Below, piece after piece: positions 1-11,275 of a DNA stretch of 64,000 bases. Each line of letters begins with the position of its first letter. Positions within the stretch are counted from its first letter, which is position 1. This DNA is from Agapetus fuscipes (Eukaryota; Arthropoda; Insecta; Trichoptera; Glossosomatidae). The translations under genes and the position numbers were made by a program. Location: assembly GCA_951799405.1 (NCBI GenBank), contig CATOGX010000006.1, positions 1-64,000 on the forward strand, read 5' to 3'. The notes below the pieces were generated by a model. That model had not been told where the DNA came from, made no database searches, and saw nothing but the letters and a program-made list of their open reading frames with translations.

Positions 1-82
1 TACATACATACATACATACATACATACATACATACATACATACTACATACATACATACATACATACATACATACATACACAC
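1..82. repeat. (TACA)n microsatellite
   Basis: Near-perfect tetranucleotide TACA/CATA run with one break near position 41. It is followed by a short segment (ccttctttttagatatagat) that also follows the second CATA run at 644-710, so both runs look like variable tails of one dispersed repeat family rather than independent microsatellites. Confidence 0.95.
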
Positions 83-119
83 ATCCTTCTTTTTAGATAT
101 AGATAGATAGATTGCATTC

Positions 120-455
120 CATGCCGAGATCTCGAGTTAGAATCCCACCGAAGTTGTCAGAAATTATTTCCCGTTTCAGTGTTTATTTTAAACCCAAAAT
201 AAAATACCGGCAAGGCTTACTCAGCCTTCATAAGAAATGAGTGTCAAGCCACTCAGGAGCTGAATAACATCCATTTCAAGTTGGCGTAAAGTAAAAGTTA
301 CTGGGTTGTTCATTTTAGATTTGGATTTTAAATTATGAGTGGGTACACATGCAGCATTTGTAAGCGTGAACTTACATGTGTCTACTTGTGAGCATGCATT
401 TTATATGAATCTTTAATGTAAATGTATATTTGCAACTAAGATTATGTATTGTAGT
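120..455 (+). repeat. SINE-like repeat ending in an RTE-type LINE tail
   Basis: Positions ~140-250 match, on the opposite strand, the body of the tRNA-derived SINE near 46.25-46.37 kb (shared words such as ataccggcaaggc and tcagccttca.aagaaatgag). From ~300 to 455 the sequence matches the last 150 bp of the RTE-type LINE of this window (acacatgcagcatttgtaagcg, then gcaactaagattatg). A SINE body followed by a LINE 3' end is the usual way a SINE borrows LINE machinery. The copy is old and diverged. Confidence 0.6.
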
Positions 456-712
456 TGAATATAATGGTCTTCTTCTATTGGGTGGTTTCAAAATTTACCG
501 ACCTCGTTGCTGAAATATCGAGAATTGAGAACCACTGTTTATTTGATCACCATCAAACTTCACAGGATTCGTTCTAAGAATATGTTACATGTTTCCTGAA
601 AATTTCGTCAAAATCGGATGAGCGGTTTATGAGTCTATAGGGGACATACATACATACATACATACATACATACATACATACATACATACATACATACATA
701 CATACATACATC
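456..712 (+). repeat. 3' end of an unidentified dispersed retroelement with CATA tail
   Basis: Non-coding sequence whose end, aaaatcggatgagcggtttatg shortly before a CATA microsatellite at 644-710, resembles the 3' ends of many insect LINE/SINE families. I cannot name the family. Confidence 0.45.
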
Positions 713-2275
713 CTTCTTTATAGATATAGATTTGTGTACATTGCTTTTATGTGGTGAACCCTCATGTTTTGTTTATACAATTGACAATAACAATGCTCTA
801 AGTGCAGAAGCATAATGAAGTTTATGGTTTTCTTTTTGTTTTGTTTAAGAAAATGGCTTCACATCCTGAAATTTAATAATATAATATGGAGCCTGAACAT
901 TTTTTGGAAAATGTTCAAAATTTGAATAAGCCTGCTCGCAGGCAAACGTCACATCCCACAGGCCTATGTAACTAGTATATTGAGCAACCAATGACAAATT
1001 ATATTAGTTAGTCCTTGCCCTAGAGACCGGGCTGTGTGCCATCACAACATTTTTTTCTAAGTAACTTCTGTAATGTTGTTTTGCTTCATAATTCCACATC
1101 ACAAAGTTCATGGGTATAAGTAAAATCATTTTTTGAATATCATGTATTGAGGCTGGATGTTAATGTTAATTCAAATCTGAAAATTCACTTTTAGGTGTTT
1201 TAATTTGGAAAGGTAATGCCAGAAATTATATGTCGTGTATTCTAATTTTGAAAAATTTTGGTGTTGAGTGTGATAAAATATGTGCCAAAAATGAAATCTA
1301 TGTGTAAATAGTACCGCTGTTAATTTGGAAATTGTTTAGTAATTATATAGTGCAGCTGTTACTAAACCAAATGGCTTGGGATGATTCTGACCATCCTTAC
1401 TGTGAAGAGTGGTTCACTTTTGCCAATATCTCCTCTGTTTCAGGGAAAGGAGGTAAGAGTTGAAGGCTTGTGTTCATTTTAGTATCGGGATTTCTTTGTA
1501 TCTTGCACATTCTTGATTATGTATGTTGACACTGAGGTTCTCCAGAGTGAATATATTATTGCTACTAGGGTCATAAATTGTGTATGTTTTGTGCAAAATA
1601 TATACTACCGTTGTGGGGCTATCAATACTATGAACAAGTGAGCAAGTGCATTTCTTCCAACTAGAAAGGTTAACTACTTGACATTTCAATAAGTTTACGG
1701 AGGTCCGGAAATAAATTGATGTGATTTTAAAGTTGAAGTGTGCATGTATGCATGACCATCTGCATCCTGCATCCTGAAGAAAACAGCTCTCCTGAATATT
1801 TTACGTTTTGTTGGTTGGTCGTTTCTTCCTGTTCTATCATATGTACTCTTGTTTGTCATATCTGACTTGCTTTTTACAAAAAGTTGCATGAAAATAAGAT
1901 GAATAAGTTGGGGTCTATGACTTTATGTAAAACCTCGGTTAGTCTTCAGCTCATGTAGAGCTAAACTGTGTAGATCTTGACGAGATAGCAGCAGTCCCCC
2001 GTTCATACAGTTGTTTTGCCTTTCCTTCCGTTTCTTTTACTTTTACAGTCTATACTGCAGCTAGAAGGGGCCAATCCGCGTCTGCCTCTATCGCGTGGTC
2101 AATGTCACATACTGCATTGAAAATTTTGTGTCAACTAAAAAATATTTTTAAAGTTGACACAGATGGCAGCGTTTTTAAATTAGGGAAAATCGTCTTACTT
2201 TTTCAACCACATATGTTAAAGTATACATGTTTTCAATAAAAATGTAAAAGTTTGAACCATTTGACAACTATCTCT
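713..2275. other. Non-coding AT-rich stretch with one diverged RTE tail
   Basis: No convincing coding sequence on either strand. Positions ~1373-1490 (gattctgaccatccttactg, then tggttcacttttgccaat and a gtttcaggga word) are a diverged copy of the RTE LINE 3' end. The remainder holds only short chance reading frames. Confidence 0.5.
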
Positions 2276-2570
2276 CAAAATCCTCATACATTTCAGATGT
2301 GCTATAGAAACTTGGATATTTCACAAGAAAGTAATGTGTGTTTTACTGTAAAATCCTCATACATTTCAGATGTGCTATAGAAACTTGGATATTTCACAAG
2401 AAAGTAATGTGTGTTTTACTGTAAAATCCTCATACATTTCAGATGTGCTATAGAAACTTGGATATTTCACAAGAAAGTAATGTGTGTTTTACTGTAAAAT
2501 CCTCATACATTTCAGATGTGCTATAGAAACTTGGATATTTCACAAGAAAGTAATGTGTGTTTTACTGTAA
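2276..2570. repeat. 73-bp tandem repeat, four copies
   Basis: The unit beginning aaaatcctcatacatttcag starts about 2277, 2350, 2423 and 2496, an exact 73-bp period. Copies look identical by eye and the array ends in gtgttttactgtaaat. Identity between copies implies recent expansion or homogenisation. There are no variable spacers, so this is a simple tandem array. Confidence 0.95.
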
Positions 2571-2724
2571 ATTGAATAACTTTTGCAATTTTACATTGAT
2601 TTACATATTTCTTTTAACATTTTACAGATAGAGAATTAACAAAAACAACTATTTAAGGCAATTAATAAAGATATCAGTCGTAACTGAACAAAAAAACGTA
2701 AAAGTAAAATTATATAAAAAAAGT

Positions 2725-3440
2725 TTAACATCTGTGTTTTCCCGCGCAAATGCCATGTATCGCCTTCTTGCATCGGGTGCATATATGTAAGGTTGGAACG
2801 CTTTATTCCGGTCTTCCTACTACTGCAGATTGCACATTGCCGTAAATTACGTCCAAGCAGTTTCTCCAAAGTAAATTTTCAGCTCAAAGTTGACGTTTCA
2901 TTTTTAACATTTTTGAATGTCATCCATTCTTCTTCAATTTGTCCAATAATCGCTGATTTAAATTGCCTGGGCATTATTTTTGCAGTGGTGGTTGATGTGT
3001 CAAGAATATAGAAATTCAACACCAGTCGTCCAAATATGTTAAACCTCACCTTATTCTGGAATTTGCAAGTTCTATGCTCGCCCAAATATGCATACAACAT
3101 TTTATCGGATTCATCTACTCCTCTCATGTATTTAGTGTAATCGTGAATCATGCTTGATTTTTCTTTTGTATATTCAAAAGAGCCTTTTGGCTTTCTTGGC
3201 TTCTGCAGGAATTTCTTTCCTATTGCGACAGATTGTTCCCGGAAGGTAGGTTTCTTTGTAAAATGATTTAGCTGAATGTAAACTGGTATAAATATTATCC
3301 GTTAACCAGTGAAATCCTTTATATAGGTAATTCCCCACTGACTTTTCAAGACCGTCTTTTTTTTATAGATTCCCTGTCCCTGTATAATAATCAACTACAA
3401 AGAATGGCAAACAATGAATAGTATAACGTAACGAGTATAA
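2725..3440 (-). pseudogene. piggyBac-type transposase, C-terminal half, decayed
   Basis: Read on the minus strand, the order is: a segment with VDYYTGTGNL (~3400); GFHWLTDNIYTS and KETYLPGTICRNRK (~3320-3200); DYTKYMRGVDESDKML (~3140); and a terminal cysteine-rich domain (CAICSSRK, then CTRCKKAIHGIC) ending at a stop at 2725-2727. This order (DDE core, the YMRGVD block, a Cys-rich C-terminal finger) is that of piggyBac transposases. At least two frameshifts break it, one near 3190 and one inside the cysteine-rich domain near 2790. The N-terminal half and terminal repeats are not identifiable here. Confidence 0.8.
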
Positions 3441-3576
3441 AGTTTTATCACAACTGTGACTACAACGTCAATAGAAAACATAAAAAACAATCATTTTTAC
3501 TCATGAAATAAGTAAATTGTCATAAAAGGTGTGATAATCGAGTGGAATCAGACACTTCAAATTTTGAAGATTATCA

Positions 3577-3960
3577 TGTTTTCTTTTCGTGATAGGTAGT
3601 GGCTGAATATATAATTTTGAAATTATGATGGCATGGGTGGAAGTTACCTGACGAGTCAACCAATGAGTTCCAGGCTTCATCAAAGCAGAGCTTATATTGA
3701 ATCCCATTGAATGTATATCTCGGAGCTTTGAAATCTACAGCAAGTGGATCACCTGTTTTACAATCTGGCTTTATAGATTTCAGATAACTAATAAAGGAAA
3801 ATGTGGTATTGACTGTACTGCCCACTATGACCATCTGAATGTCCCCATATAAACACCTTGTTTTATCTTCTTCCTTCTCTTTTCTAGCATGATCTCTTGC
3901 TTTAATATGAGCTCGGTAATCGTCTTTAGTTATGTCATTGTTTTTATAGGCATAACATAA
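3577..3960 (-). pseudogene. Fragment of an unrecognised, probably transposon-related protein
   Basis: An open minus-strand stretch of about 125 codons contains a basic/acidic helix-like segment (KDDYRAHIKARDHARKEKEEDK) followed by YLKSIKPDC and FNGIQYKLCFDEAW. A second frame just upstream (3961-4080) reads DFLKFLKDQNLLDGEKPTIY and joins only by a frameshift. The pattern resembles uncharacterised transposase-like insect proteins, but I cannot name the family. Only its upstream end (from ~3903) is duplicated at ~54.75-54.93 kb. Confidence 0.35.
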
Positions 3961-4086
3961 ATTCCTTGATCCTTATTCGTTTGGTAGATAGTGGGCTTCT
4001 CTCCATCAAGGAGATTTTGATCTTTTAGAAATTTTAGAAAGTCTACAATATACCTCAGCCTTTGTTGTATAATTAACATCAACATA

Positions 4087-4335
4087 TCGCACGTTTAATA
4101 ATAAAGAGAAATAACTCGAAAATTGGGAAAATCGAGATTATGTAATAAAACGCAAGAACAATGCGAGAAGAATGCGTAGAATGCGACAGCCGTTCAATTT
4201 GGACGAATATGACCGAGATAAAACATCGGTCGCCTTTTTCATCCCATACAAGTTGTACTGGGTGTCTGAACTTCAAACGCGTTTTCCCAACATTCATGTT
4301 TTTTGAGTTATTGCTCTTTATTATTAAACGTGCGA
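4087..4335. mobile_element. MITE with TA target duplication (Tc1/mariner-like)
   Basis: Terminal inverted repeats start TCGCACGTTTAATAATAAAG on the left and are mirrored on the right, extending about 30 bp with one mismatch. The element is flanked by TA (4085-4086 and 4336-4337). Copy B has the empty site, caacatattctttgg, near 54.93 kb, so the ends and the TA duplication are read directly from the occupied/empty pair. No transposase is encoded. Confidence 0.9.
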
Positions 4336-4337
4336 TA

Positions 4338-4656
4338 TTCTTTGGCAGTGCTCTGTCGACAGTAATGTGAAGGTATTTTTGGAAGAGTTGTCAAAAACTT
4401 ACTGATGTGCTGCACTTTACATTGCCTTTAATCACTTTATTGGTTTTTGTTTTTCTGGCAACCCAATTTCAGCATGGGATTATTTGTTCTAGACCCAATT
4501 TGTCACACACCATTCACTTGAGCACAGTGTCCCGCAAATTTAGAAAAGAAGAAAGTCGCGCGCCTTTCTCATTCTACCTAGGGTCTCAGTGGTTCACCTG
4601 TTACCTCAGTGTTCATCTTAGTATCGCTTTAGGTGTCGCTTTAGTATCTGGAGCCG
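4338..4656. other. Unidentified part of the duplicated block
   Basis: Non-repetitive-looking sequence shared with ~54.94-55.25 kb. A 91-codon plus-strand frame (4407-4682) is conserved between copies with few changes, but it runs into antisense R2-like sequence and shows no recognisable domain, so I do not call it a gene. Confidence 0.4.
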
Positions 4657-5330
4657 TTATTGAGGTTTCAGTGGAGCTTTAGAGAGGTTCTTCAGCCCAT
4701 CGGTCAGTCTCAAGTCAGATGCACGGTCATTGACCACGCCCCCAGCGCTGAACTTTACTCCCGGGTAGTCCCAAGAGTATCTCAAAGTCACCCCGCCCAA
4801 CCTTAACCTTGTCCCTCCCGGAGGCCACCAAGGACTGGGTCCGACACTTGGCCTCGTTGACGTCCATCCCACAGTTGTTCAATCTCAAAGTTAACCGGTC
4901 CAGCGATTTCTAAAGACCGGTTTCATGGCTTGCAAGCAACACCACATCGTCCGCAAAAGCCAAGGCGCCGAGCTATACGCCGTTTTCGTCAAATTTCTCG
5001 CAATGCTGAGTCAGTGACTATGCTAAACAGCATAGGCGAGAGCGGAGCACCCTGTTTAACCTTCCTTTGCACCACTACATTTCCTGAGCAGTTTTTACCG
5101 AGTTCAGTTCATAGAGCGACTTAATGAAACTGATAAATTTGGTCGGTGCCCAACCCGGCCTAGGGAATCGTATATAGCGTGCCGTGATACACTATGGAAT
5201 GCCTTGCTGACATCTAATGAAGCCAAATGCAGTGTTTTCATTTTACATCTTGCCTGCCAGATAGCCCCCTGAAGCAGGAAGATGTTTTCGGCGCACTTAT
5301 TACTACAAAAGTATGTCCGCTGGAATTCTC
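4657..5330 (-). pseudogene. R2-clade LINE reverse transcriptase fragment
   Basis: On the minus strand this is colinear with the better preserved R2-like ORF at 26.3-28.7 kb. It runs from the CAENIFLLQGAIWQ equivalent (~5270) through ASLD..KAF (~5210), the GDPLSPML equivalent (~5040), an FADD-box equivalent with VVLLAS (~4955), CGMDVNEAKC (~4870) and YPGVKFSAGGVV to LTDGLKNLSKAPLKPQ (~4665). Frameshifts and stops break it. Both ends are abrupt: the Transib-like fragment on one side, unrelated sequence on the other. Confidence 0.8.
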
Positions 5331-5332
5331 AA

Positions 5333-5930
5333 GTATTACTTCTTTCAAGTTTGTTGAAGTCCTTAGATGTCTGTCCACATATATAACATCTCATTTTTGA
5401 AGCCGTATCAGTCGCGGCATTGCACACTTTTCCATCAACCAGTGTGAGCAAAATGGTGTGATTTATTTAAACGGAATCTTCCGTACCACTTGTTTCTTTG
5501 AGATTCCTTGATTATTCTTCAATAAAGGTGATTTCTCCCTTTGTGACATCCTTTTTTTAATGAACCGAGCCCGGATAGGACGACAGAATCTCACTGAAGA
5601 AGGCACTGGATTTTGCCATACATTTTTTCTTGTGTCTCCATTAATAGAAACAACCATTCTCACAGGTACAAGAGAACTTAAAAATATATTGGCATCATCG
5701 TCACCAGTGTTGGCAAATGTCTGCTTAAACTGTGTCTGATAAGATCCATCACAGCCCCATTTTGATATAAAGATAAGATGTTGTTTCTCAAACTCTGACA
5801 ATGTTTCAATAACTTCTTTAAAATACTGAAGTAGTCGCAAAGCCGTATGGTCCAGCAAAGCTTGAAGTTCCACTATAAAGCTAGTTTCAGTAACTTTTAT
5901 GCTATCTTGGACGGGATTAGGGCATGGAAT
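5333..5930 (-). pseudogene. Transib/RAG1-like transposase core fragment
   Basis: A minus-strand reading of about 190 codons runs IPCPNPVQDSIKVTE, LQALLDHTALRLL, FISKWGCDGSYQTQFKQ, SSLVPVRM, NPVPSSVRFCRPIRARF and, past a stop, LTLVDGKVCNAATDT and MRCYICGQTSKDFN. The spacing of a CDG aspartate, a later aspartate (VDGK) and a CxxC finger parallels the RAG1/Transib core (first two catalytic Asp plus the ZnC2 cysteines). The third acidic residue and both transposon ends are absent. Stops after IPFK and after RSNT show it is dead. Copy B (55.93-56.53 kb) has one more stop, apparently a CGA to TGA change. I infer an old fragment carried in the duplicated block. The family name rests on motif memory, not a search. 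Confidence 0.7.
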
Positions 5931-7331
5931 ACCGGAATAGGCCAGATTTCCAGCAGCGAGGGAACACAGAATGTACAAGGCAAGAATGAAACAAAGAGAC
6001 AATGTAAGAAGGCGCCAAGGCCCAAACCGCCTTGGCAATGAGACTGTCAATGCGGTCAAGGCCTGGCGCTTTGCGGGTGGACAGTCCGCGAAAGATCCTA
6101 TCGAGTTCCTCCACGGTGCAAGGATGAGAATTAGGGTTATGCAAAGGCAAAGAAGAAATGAGTCGAATTTGAGAGTCGTGCACCGTGTCCGCCTCAGGCT
6201 CATCCCGGGTCAGGAGCGCGTCAAGGAAGGCCGTGGCGGTGTCCGCCAGGGCCTCCGTGACAGCACCAGACCCGGGAGCCACGATGCCACATAGGACGCC
6301 GCCCATCGCCGTGGGATTAGCCACGGAACGATAAGCCGCGCCCCAAGGATCGGGATTAGCCGAGGCTGTAACAAATTCCCCCCAGGATTCTCTCTTGGCA
6401 ATAATTACGAGTTTCCTCTTATACCGAGAGATCCTCCCGCGAAGGGAACGTCTGAGAAACTCGACGGGAGACATGTTATATATAAAGAGAAGAACAGATC
6501 AGATTTACAATGGGGACAGGAGGAAGGAGAGCGGCTCGATATAAACCTAGGCACAATGTTAAGAGACTCAATATAAACCAAAGACTCACGGATTGTTGCG
6601 TCCGGGAGACCGCAGGGGCAGGCGCGAACCGCCACCGCATCACGCAGCCTGCGTCGCAAGCTGCAGACGCCAGAGCGGAGCCGCGACAACTCCTTGGTCC
6701 ACCAGACGGCCGGACGAGGACCCCGCGGGCCGCGGCGGCCCAGAGATACACAAGCAGCCCTGACGACAGCGTTCTGAAAGTTTTCAGCCGCCGGTTCCCG
6801 ATTCCGGATCGACAGTACCCCTGCGGGACAAGCGATCAAATTGAACGGCCATGGTCGACCCAAATCGACACCAGGTTTCCTTATTACACTTGGTACGAAA
6901 CAGAGCAGGCAGTGCAGATGGAGAAGGAGAGGAAGCTTGTGTTGTGTCAGTTGGATCAAGTGTAAAAGTGATCAGTCTGTGGTCACCGACTGATTCGTCC
7001 ATATGAACAGACCAGTCAGCAATAGAAAAAGAGAAGAGTGTGGTGTGTAAAGTGACATCGATGGAAGAAGAGCCACCAGCGTGGGGAGTGCAAGTGGGGG
7101 GAGATTTGATGTCGTTAACGACCACAAGCTGATGTGTAAAAATGAAATCCTCCAGCTGCAGGCGACCAGGCTCACGTCCCCTTGAGGACGAAAGCCGGGA
7201 GGACCACAGCGGAGATTGTATATTGACGTCGCCCGCAATCAGGACCGATTTGCCCCGAAGGGACAAAAGGGCGTGATCGAGAGCGACAAGGAAAGAGTCA
7301 GTAGGAAGGGAGTACTGAAAATAAACTGAAA
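5925..7331 (-). pseudogene. R1-clade LINE ORF2: endonuclease C-terminus to RT start
   Basis: Minus-strand frames contain SLRGKSVLIAGDVNIQSPLWSS (~7240), VVVNDIKSPPTCTPH (~7110) and DHRLITFTL (~6980), which are the Asp/Asn and SDH-type motifs of the APE-like endonuclease. After a linker come the RT lead-in LSTRKAPGLDRIDSL (~6060) and YIVSLFHSCLVHSVFPRCWKSG (~5960). It ends abruptly at the Transib-like fragment, so the RT palm and the 3' half are missing. A net 7-bp insertion near 6795 shifts the frame here but not in copy B, which stays open for 313 codons over the same part. The N-terminal part of the endonuclease lies at 13091-13394, beyond the Helitron array. Confidence 0.85.
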
Positions 7332-9253
7332 TCTATTATATAAAAATCTAGGGGGTATTTGCGTCTGTTTTTTCCGAATTTGCAAAAATGTTTTTCTAAC
7401 AAGTGTTTCTATTGACGGACTGAACTAAACCTCATATCCAGAATTTTTGGTGTTTGTTTGTTTGTTTGTCCGTTTGTCCGTTTGTTTGTATATTTGTACC
7501 ATTATAGGCGCCCAGACCGTTCGCAGCACGATGCTGAAATTTTGCACACCCCCATAAAGTGTTAGTGACTAAGCAACTGTCAGGGTTTGGATGACGTCAC
7601 GTGCATATTTCGCATACCTGCCATACAGACTGAAAGTTGAAATCTTGCCGCTGGCGGCCATTTTAAATTTACAGGCTTGATATTCGAAACAGTCATGTCT
7701 CTTAGTAGTTCAAACAACTTTTGGAGGAAATTTTTTCGCAAAAAGTAAATTCTTCAAACAACATTTGTAAATACCTACATAGAAAAAAATAAAAAATAAT
7801 AACTTTCAGGTAGCACAACGGGCGCATGCATAATGTTGGAACATTGAAATAAAGCACACCACCTGAACATAAACAGACTTACATATTTTCAAAAATACAA
7901 CAAAATACATGAAGGATTAAGAGTAGCTGCCGTACATTTTTTTTGGTTTCTTAAATATTTAACATTCAACTGGCGTTCATTTTACAAGTCTGAAGGTTTT
8001 TCCTCAATGATCAATTTGGTTTTGCTTATGTCAACATTTTTTGAAAGAAAACTTTTTTCAATGACAACTTTTTTCCAACAAAATTTTGAAAAACCTGATT
8101 TTCACAAAAAAGTCTAATTTATAAGTAAAAAAATCAACTGTTTTGATGCTACACAAACAATTATAATTTAGCGAAATGTAAAGATATGTAATATGACAAT
8201 CATGTCAAGTGTATATTTTGCATACCCGCCATACCAACTAAAAAAATACATTGCTCTGCAGGCGGCCATTTTGAATGTCTAGGCCTCATACTCGAATATC
8301 AAATGCATTTTAGTAAACCCCATAAATGTTGGAAGAAACTTTTTTTCTACGGCAAATTTCTTTGAACAAATATTTAAAAAGTAAAATTTCATACAAAGTG
8401 TCATATATAAAAATAAAAAAAGTTAAAAAGTTTGTTTTTTTAATTTTCAAAAGTCATTTTTTCCTTAGAGTTCTGTTGATGGGTCGAACGTTTTCCCATT
8501 CTTAGATTTTTTGTAGATTGTGAGTTTAGGCATTTTAAGGTATCTTCAGGTACCAAGCAGTATGAGACACTAAAATATCGTGAAAAGTATCACGAGCAGT
8601 TTTAAGATATCAAAAGATAATTCAGAGCAGGACGAGCAGTTTGAAGGCATTTCATGACAATAAGAGCAACTGGAACAATCTAAAAACAAAAGCACCAGTA
8701 CCAACAAAACAATGCCATATGGCAAACGCAGTCATATGTCATGCCACTATAAGACAATTACAAGCAACACAGGTACGCTTAAGATACTATTACCAGCAAA
8801 ACGAAAAAGAGCAGAATAGACAAGTTATACACTTAAATGATAATGAACGGGTCGAGCATCATTATAAACCATCACCAGAAAAATATAGAGCAGAAATAAA
8901 AAGCAGGATAAAGACTTCAGTACCTGCACTACAATAGGAAGTAGCACGATCAGGCCTGGGATTCTACCAAAAAATTGTCCACTTTTTGTTATTGTTGCTG
9001 GTCAGTTCTCATGGATCTTTTAAAAATCAGAGCAGGGGTAAATTGTGCTGGTGAAGCTGTCTTTCGTGGATTAAAGATATTCGGAACATGAAAAGAATTC
9101 AATTACCTTTTTATCACAATTTTTTTTAAATTATATCTTAAAGCATTCAATGAAATAAAGAACATATGGGCAAAAAATTACGGCGAAGCCAGACTAAAAC
9201 CTGCCCGGAGGGCCTAGCAGCCAACCGTGCGAGAGCGCGGTTTGGTCTGCTAG
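7332..9253 (+). mobile_element. Non-autonomous Helitron, unit 1
   Basis: The unit starts TCTATTATATAAAAATC after an A and ends ...TTTGGTCTGCTAG before a T. A 7-bp stem with GAGA loop (ACCGTGC/GCGCGGT, 9224-9241) lies 8 nt before the CTAG, as Helitron 3' ends require. It inserts between A and T without target duplication. Inside are a (TTTGTTTG, TCCG)n stretch near 7450 and AT-rich spacer. A ~100-codon frame near 8641-8937 (KAFHDNKSNWNNLKTKAPVPT) is unrecognised and is degraded or reframed in the sister units. There is no Rep/helicase. Confidence 0.85.
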
Positions 9254-11275
9254 TCTTATATATAAAAAGGAGAGGGTATTTGCGTCTGTTTTTTTCGAAT
9301 TTGCAAAAATGTTTTTCCAACAAGTGTTTCTATTGACGGACTGGACTAAACCTCATATCCAGAATTTTTGGTGTTTGTTTGTCCGTTTGTTTGTTTGTCC
9401 GTTTGTTTGTATATTTGTACCACTATAGGCGCCCAGACCGTTCGCAGCACGATGCTGCTATTTTGCATACCCCCATAAAATGCTCAAACTTAAACAACTG
9501 TCAGGGTCCGGATGACGTCACGTGCATATTTCGTATACCTGCGATACAGACTGAAAATTGAAATCTTGCCGCTGGCGGCCATTTTGAATTTACAGGCTTG
9601 ATGTTCGAAACAGTCATGTCTCTTAGTAATTTTAACAACTTTTGGAAGAAACTTTTTCGCAAAAAGTAAATTCTTCAAACAAAGTTTGTAAATACCTACA
9701 TAGAAAAAAATACAAAACAATATCTTTCAGTTGGCACAACAGGCGCATGCATTAAGTTGGAACAATGAAATTGAACATGCCACCTTAACATAAACAGACT
9801 TACATATTTTAAAAAATACAACAAAATACATGAAGGATTAAGAGTAGCTGCTTTACATTTTTTTTGGTTTCTTCAATATTTAACATTCTCCTGGCGTTCA
9901 TTTTAAAAGTCTGAAGGTTTTTCCTCAATGGTCAATTTGGTTTTGCTTATGTCAACATTTTTTGAAAGAAAACTTTTTTCAAAGACAAATTTTTTCAAAC
10001 AAAATTTGGAAAAACCTGATTTTCACAAAAAACTCAAATTTATAAGTAAAAAAATCACCTATTTGGATGCTACATTTACAATTTTAATTTTGCAAAGTGT
10101 AAAGATATGTAATAGAACAATCACGCCAAGTATAAATTTTGCATATCCGCGATACCAACTAAAAAAATATATTAATCTGCAGGCGGCCATTTTGAATGTA
10201 TAAGCCTGATACTCGAATTTAAAATGCATTTTTGTAAATCCCATAAATGTTGGAAGAAACTTTTTTTCTGCGGCAAATTTTTTTGAACAAATATTAAAAA
10301 AGTAAAATTTCATACAAAGTGTCTTATATATAAAAATAAAAAAAGTTAAAAAGATTATTTTTTTAATTTTAAAAAGTCATTTTATTCTCAGAGTTCTGTC
10401 GATGGGTCGAACGTTTTCCCATACTTAGATTTTTTGTAGATTGTGAGTTTAGGCATTTTAAGGTATCTTCAGGTACCAAGCAGTATCAGACACTAAAATA
10501 TCGTGAAAAGTATAACAAGCAGTTTTAAGATGGCAAAAGATAATTCAGAGCAGCCTGATGACATTTCATGACAATTTTAGCAGCTTGAACAATCTAAAAA
10601 CAAAAGCACCAGTACCAACAAAACAATGCCATATAGCAAATGCAGTCATGTTTCATGCCACTGTAAGACAATTGAAAGCAACACAGGTACGCTTAAGATA
10701 CTATTACCAGCAAAACGACAAAGAGCAGAAAAAACAAACTATACACTTCAATGATAATGAACGTGTCAAGCAAGCATGATACACCATCACCAGAAAAATA
10801 ATAAGCAGAAATAAAAAGCAGGATAAAGATTTCAGCACCTGCACAACAATAGGAAGTAGCACGATCAGGCCTGGGATTCTACCATAAAACTGTCCACTTT
10901 TTTTGTTGTTGTTGGTCAGTTCTCATGGATCTTTTAAAAATATTAAATATTATTACTACCCTGACTTTTTTAATTAGTAACATGAACCAACTTATGTATT
11001 ACATTCTTCTGACATTGAAACTGAAAAAAATGTGACTGTGATGTAGTTCTATGCATACTGTACATATTTAACTTAAATTTGTCTTTCGTGGATTCAAGAT
11101 ATGCGAAACATGAAAAGAATTCAATTACTTTTTTATCACAAAATTTATTCAATTATATCTTAAAGCATTCAATGAAATAAAGAACATATGGGCAAAAAGG
11201 TATGGCGAAGCCAGACTAAAAACTGCCCGGAGGGCCTAGCAGCCAACCGTGCGAGAGCGCGGTTTGGTCTGCTAG
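9254..11275 (+). mobile_element. Non-autonomous Helitron, unit 2
   Basis: It begins TCTTATATATAAAAAGGAG directly after the CTAG of unit 1 and ends with the same hairpin and CTAG at 11272-11275. The body is homologous throughout to units 1 and 3. Its internal frame near 10558-10779 is shorter because of changes, and it carries ~120 bp of extra sequence near 10940-11080 not seen in the others. No protein-coding function is supportable. Confidence 0.85.

Noticed and set aside
2276..2570. CRISPR-like array
   Set aside because: The 73-bp repeats are contiguous with no variable spacers, and the genome is eukaryotic.
4407..4682. A conserved 91-codon membrane-like protein (also 55000-55275)
   Set aside because: Conservation is explained by the block duplication, and its 3' end is antisense R2-like RT.
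8641..8937. A ~98-codon Helitron gene (also 10558-10779, 12608-12906)
   Set aside because: The frame is not kept among units and resembles no known domain; possibly a relic of a captured gene, but unsupported as coding.
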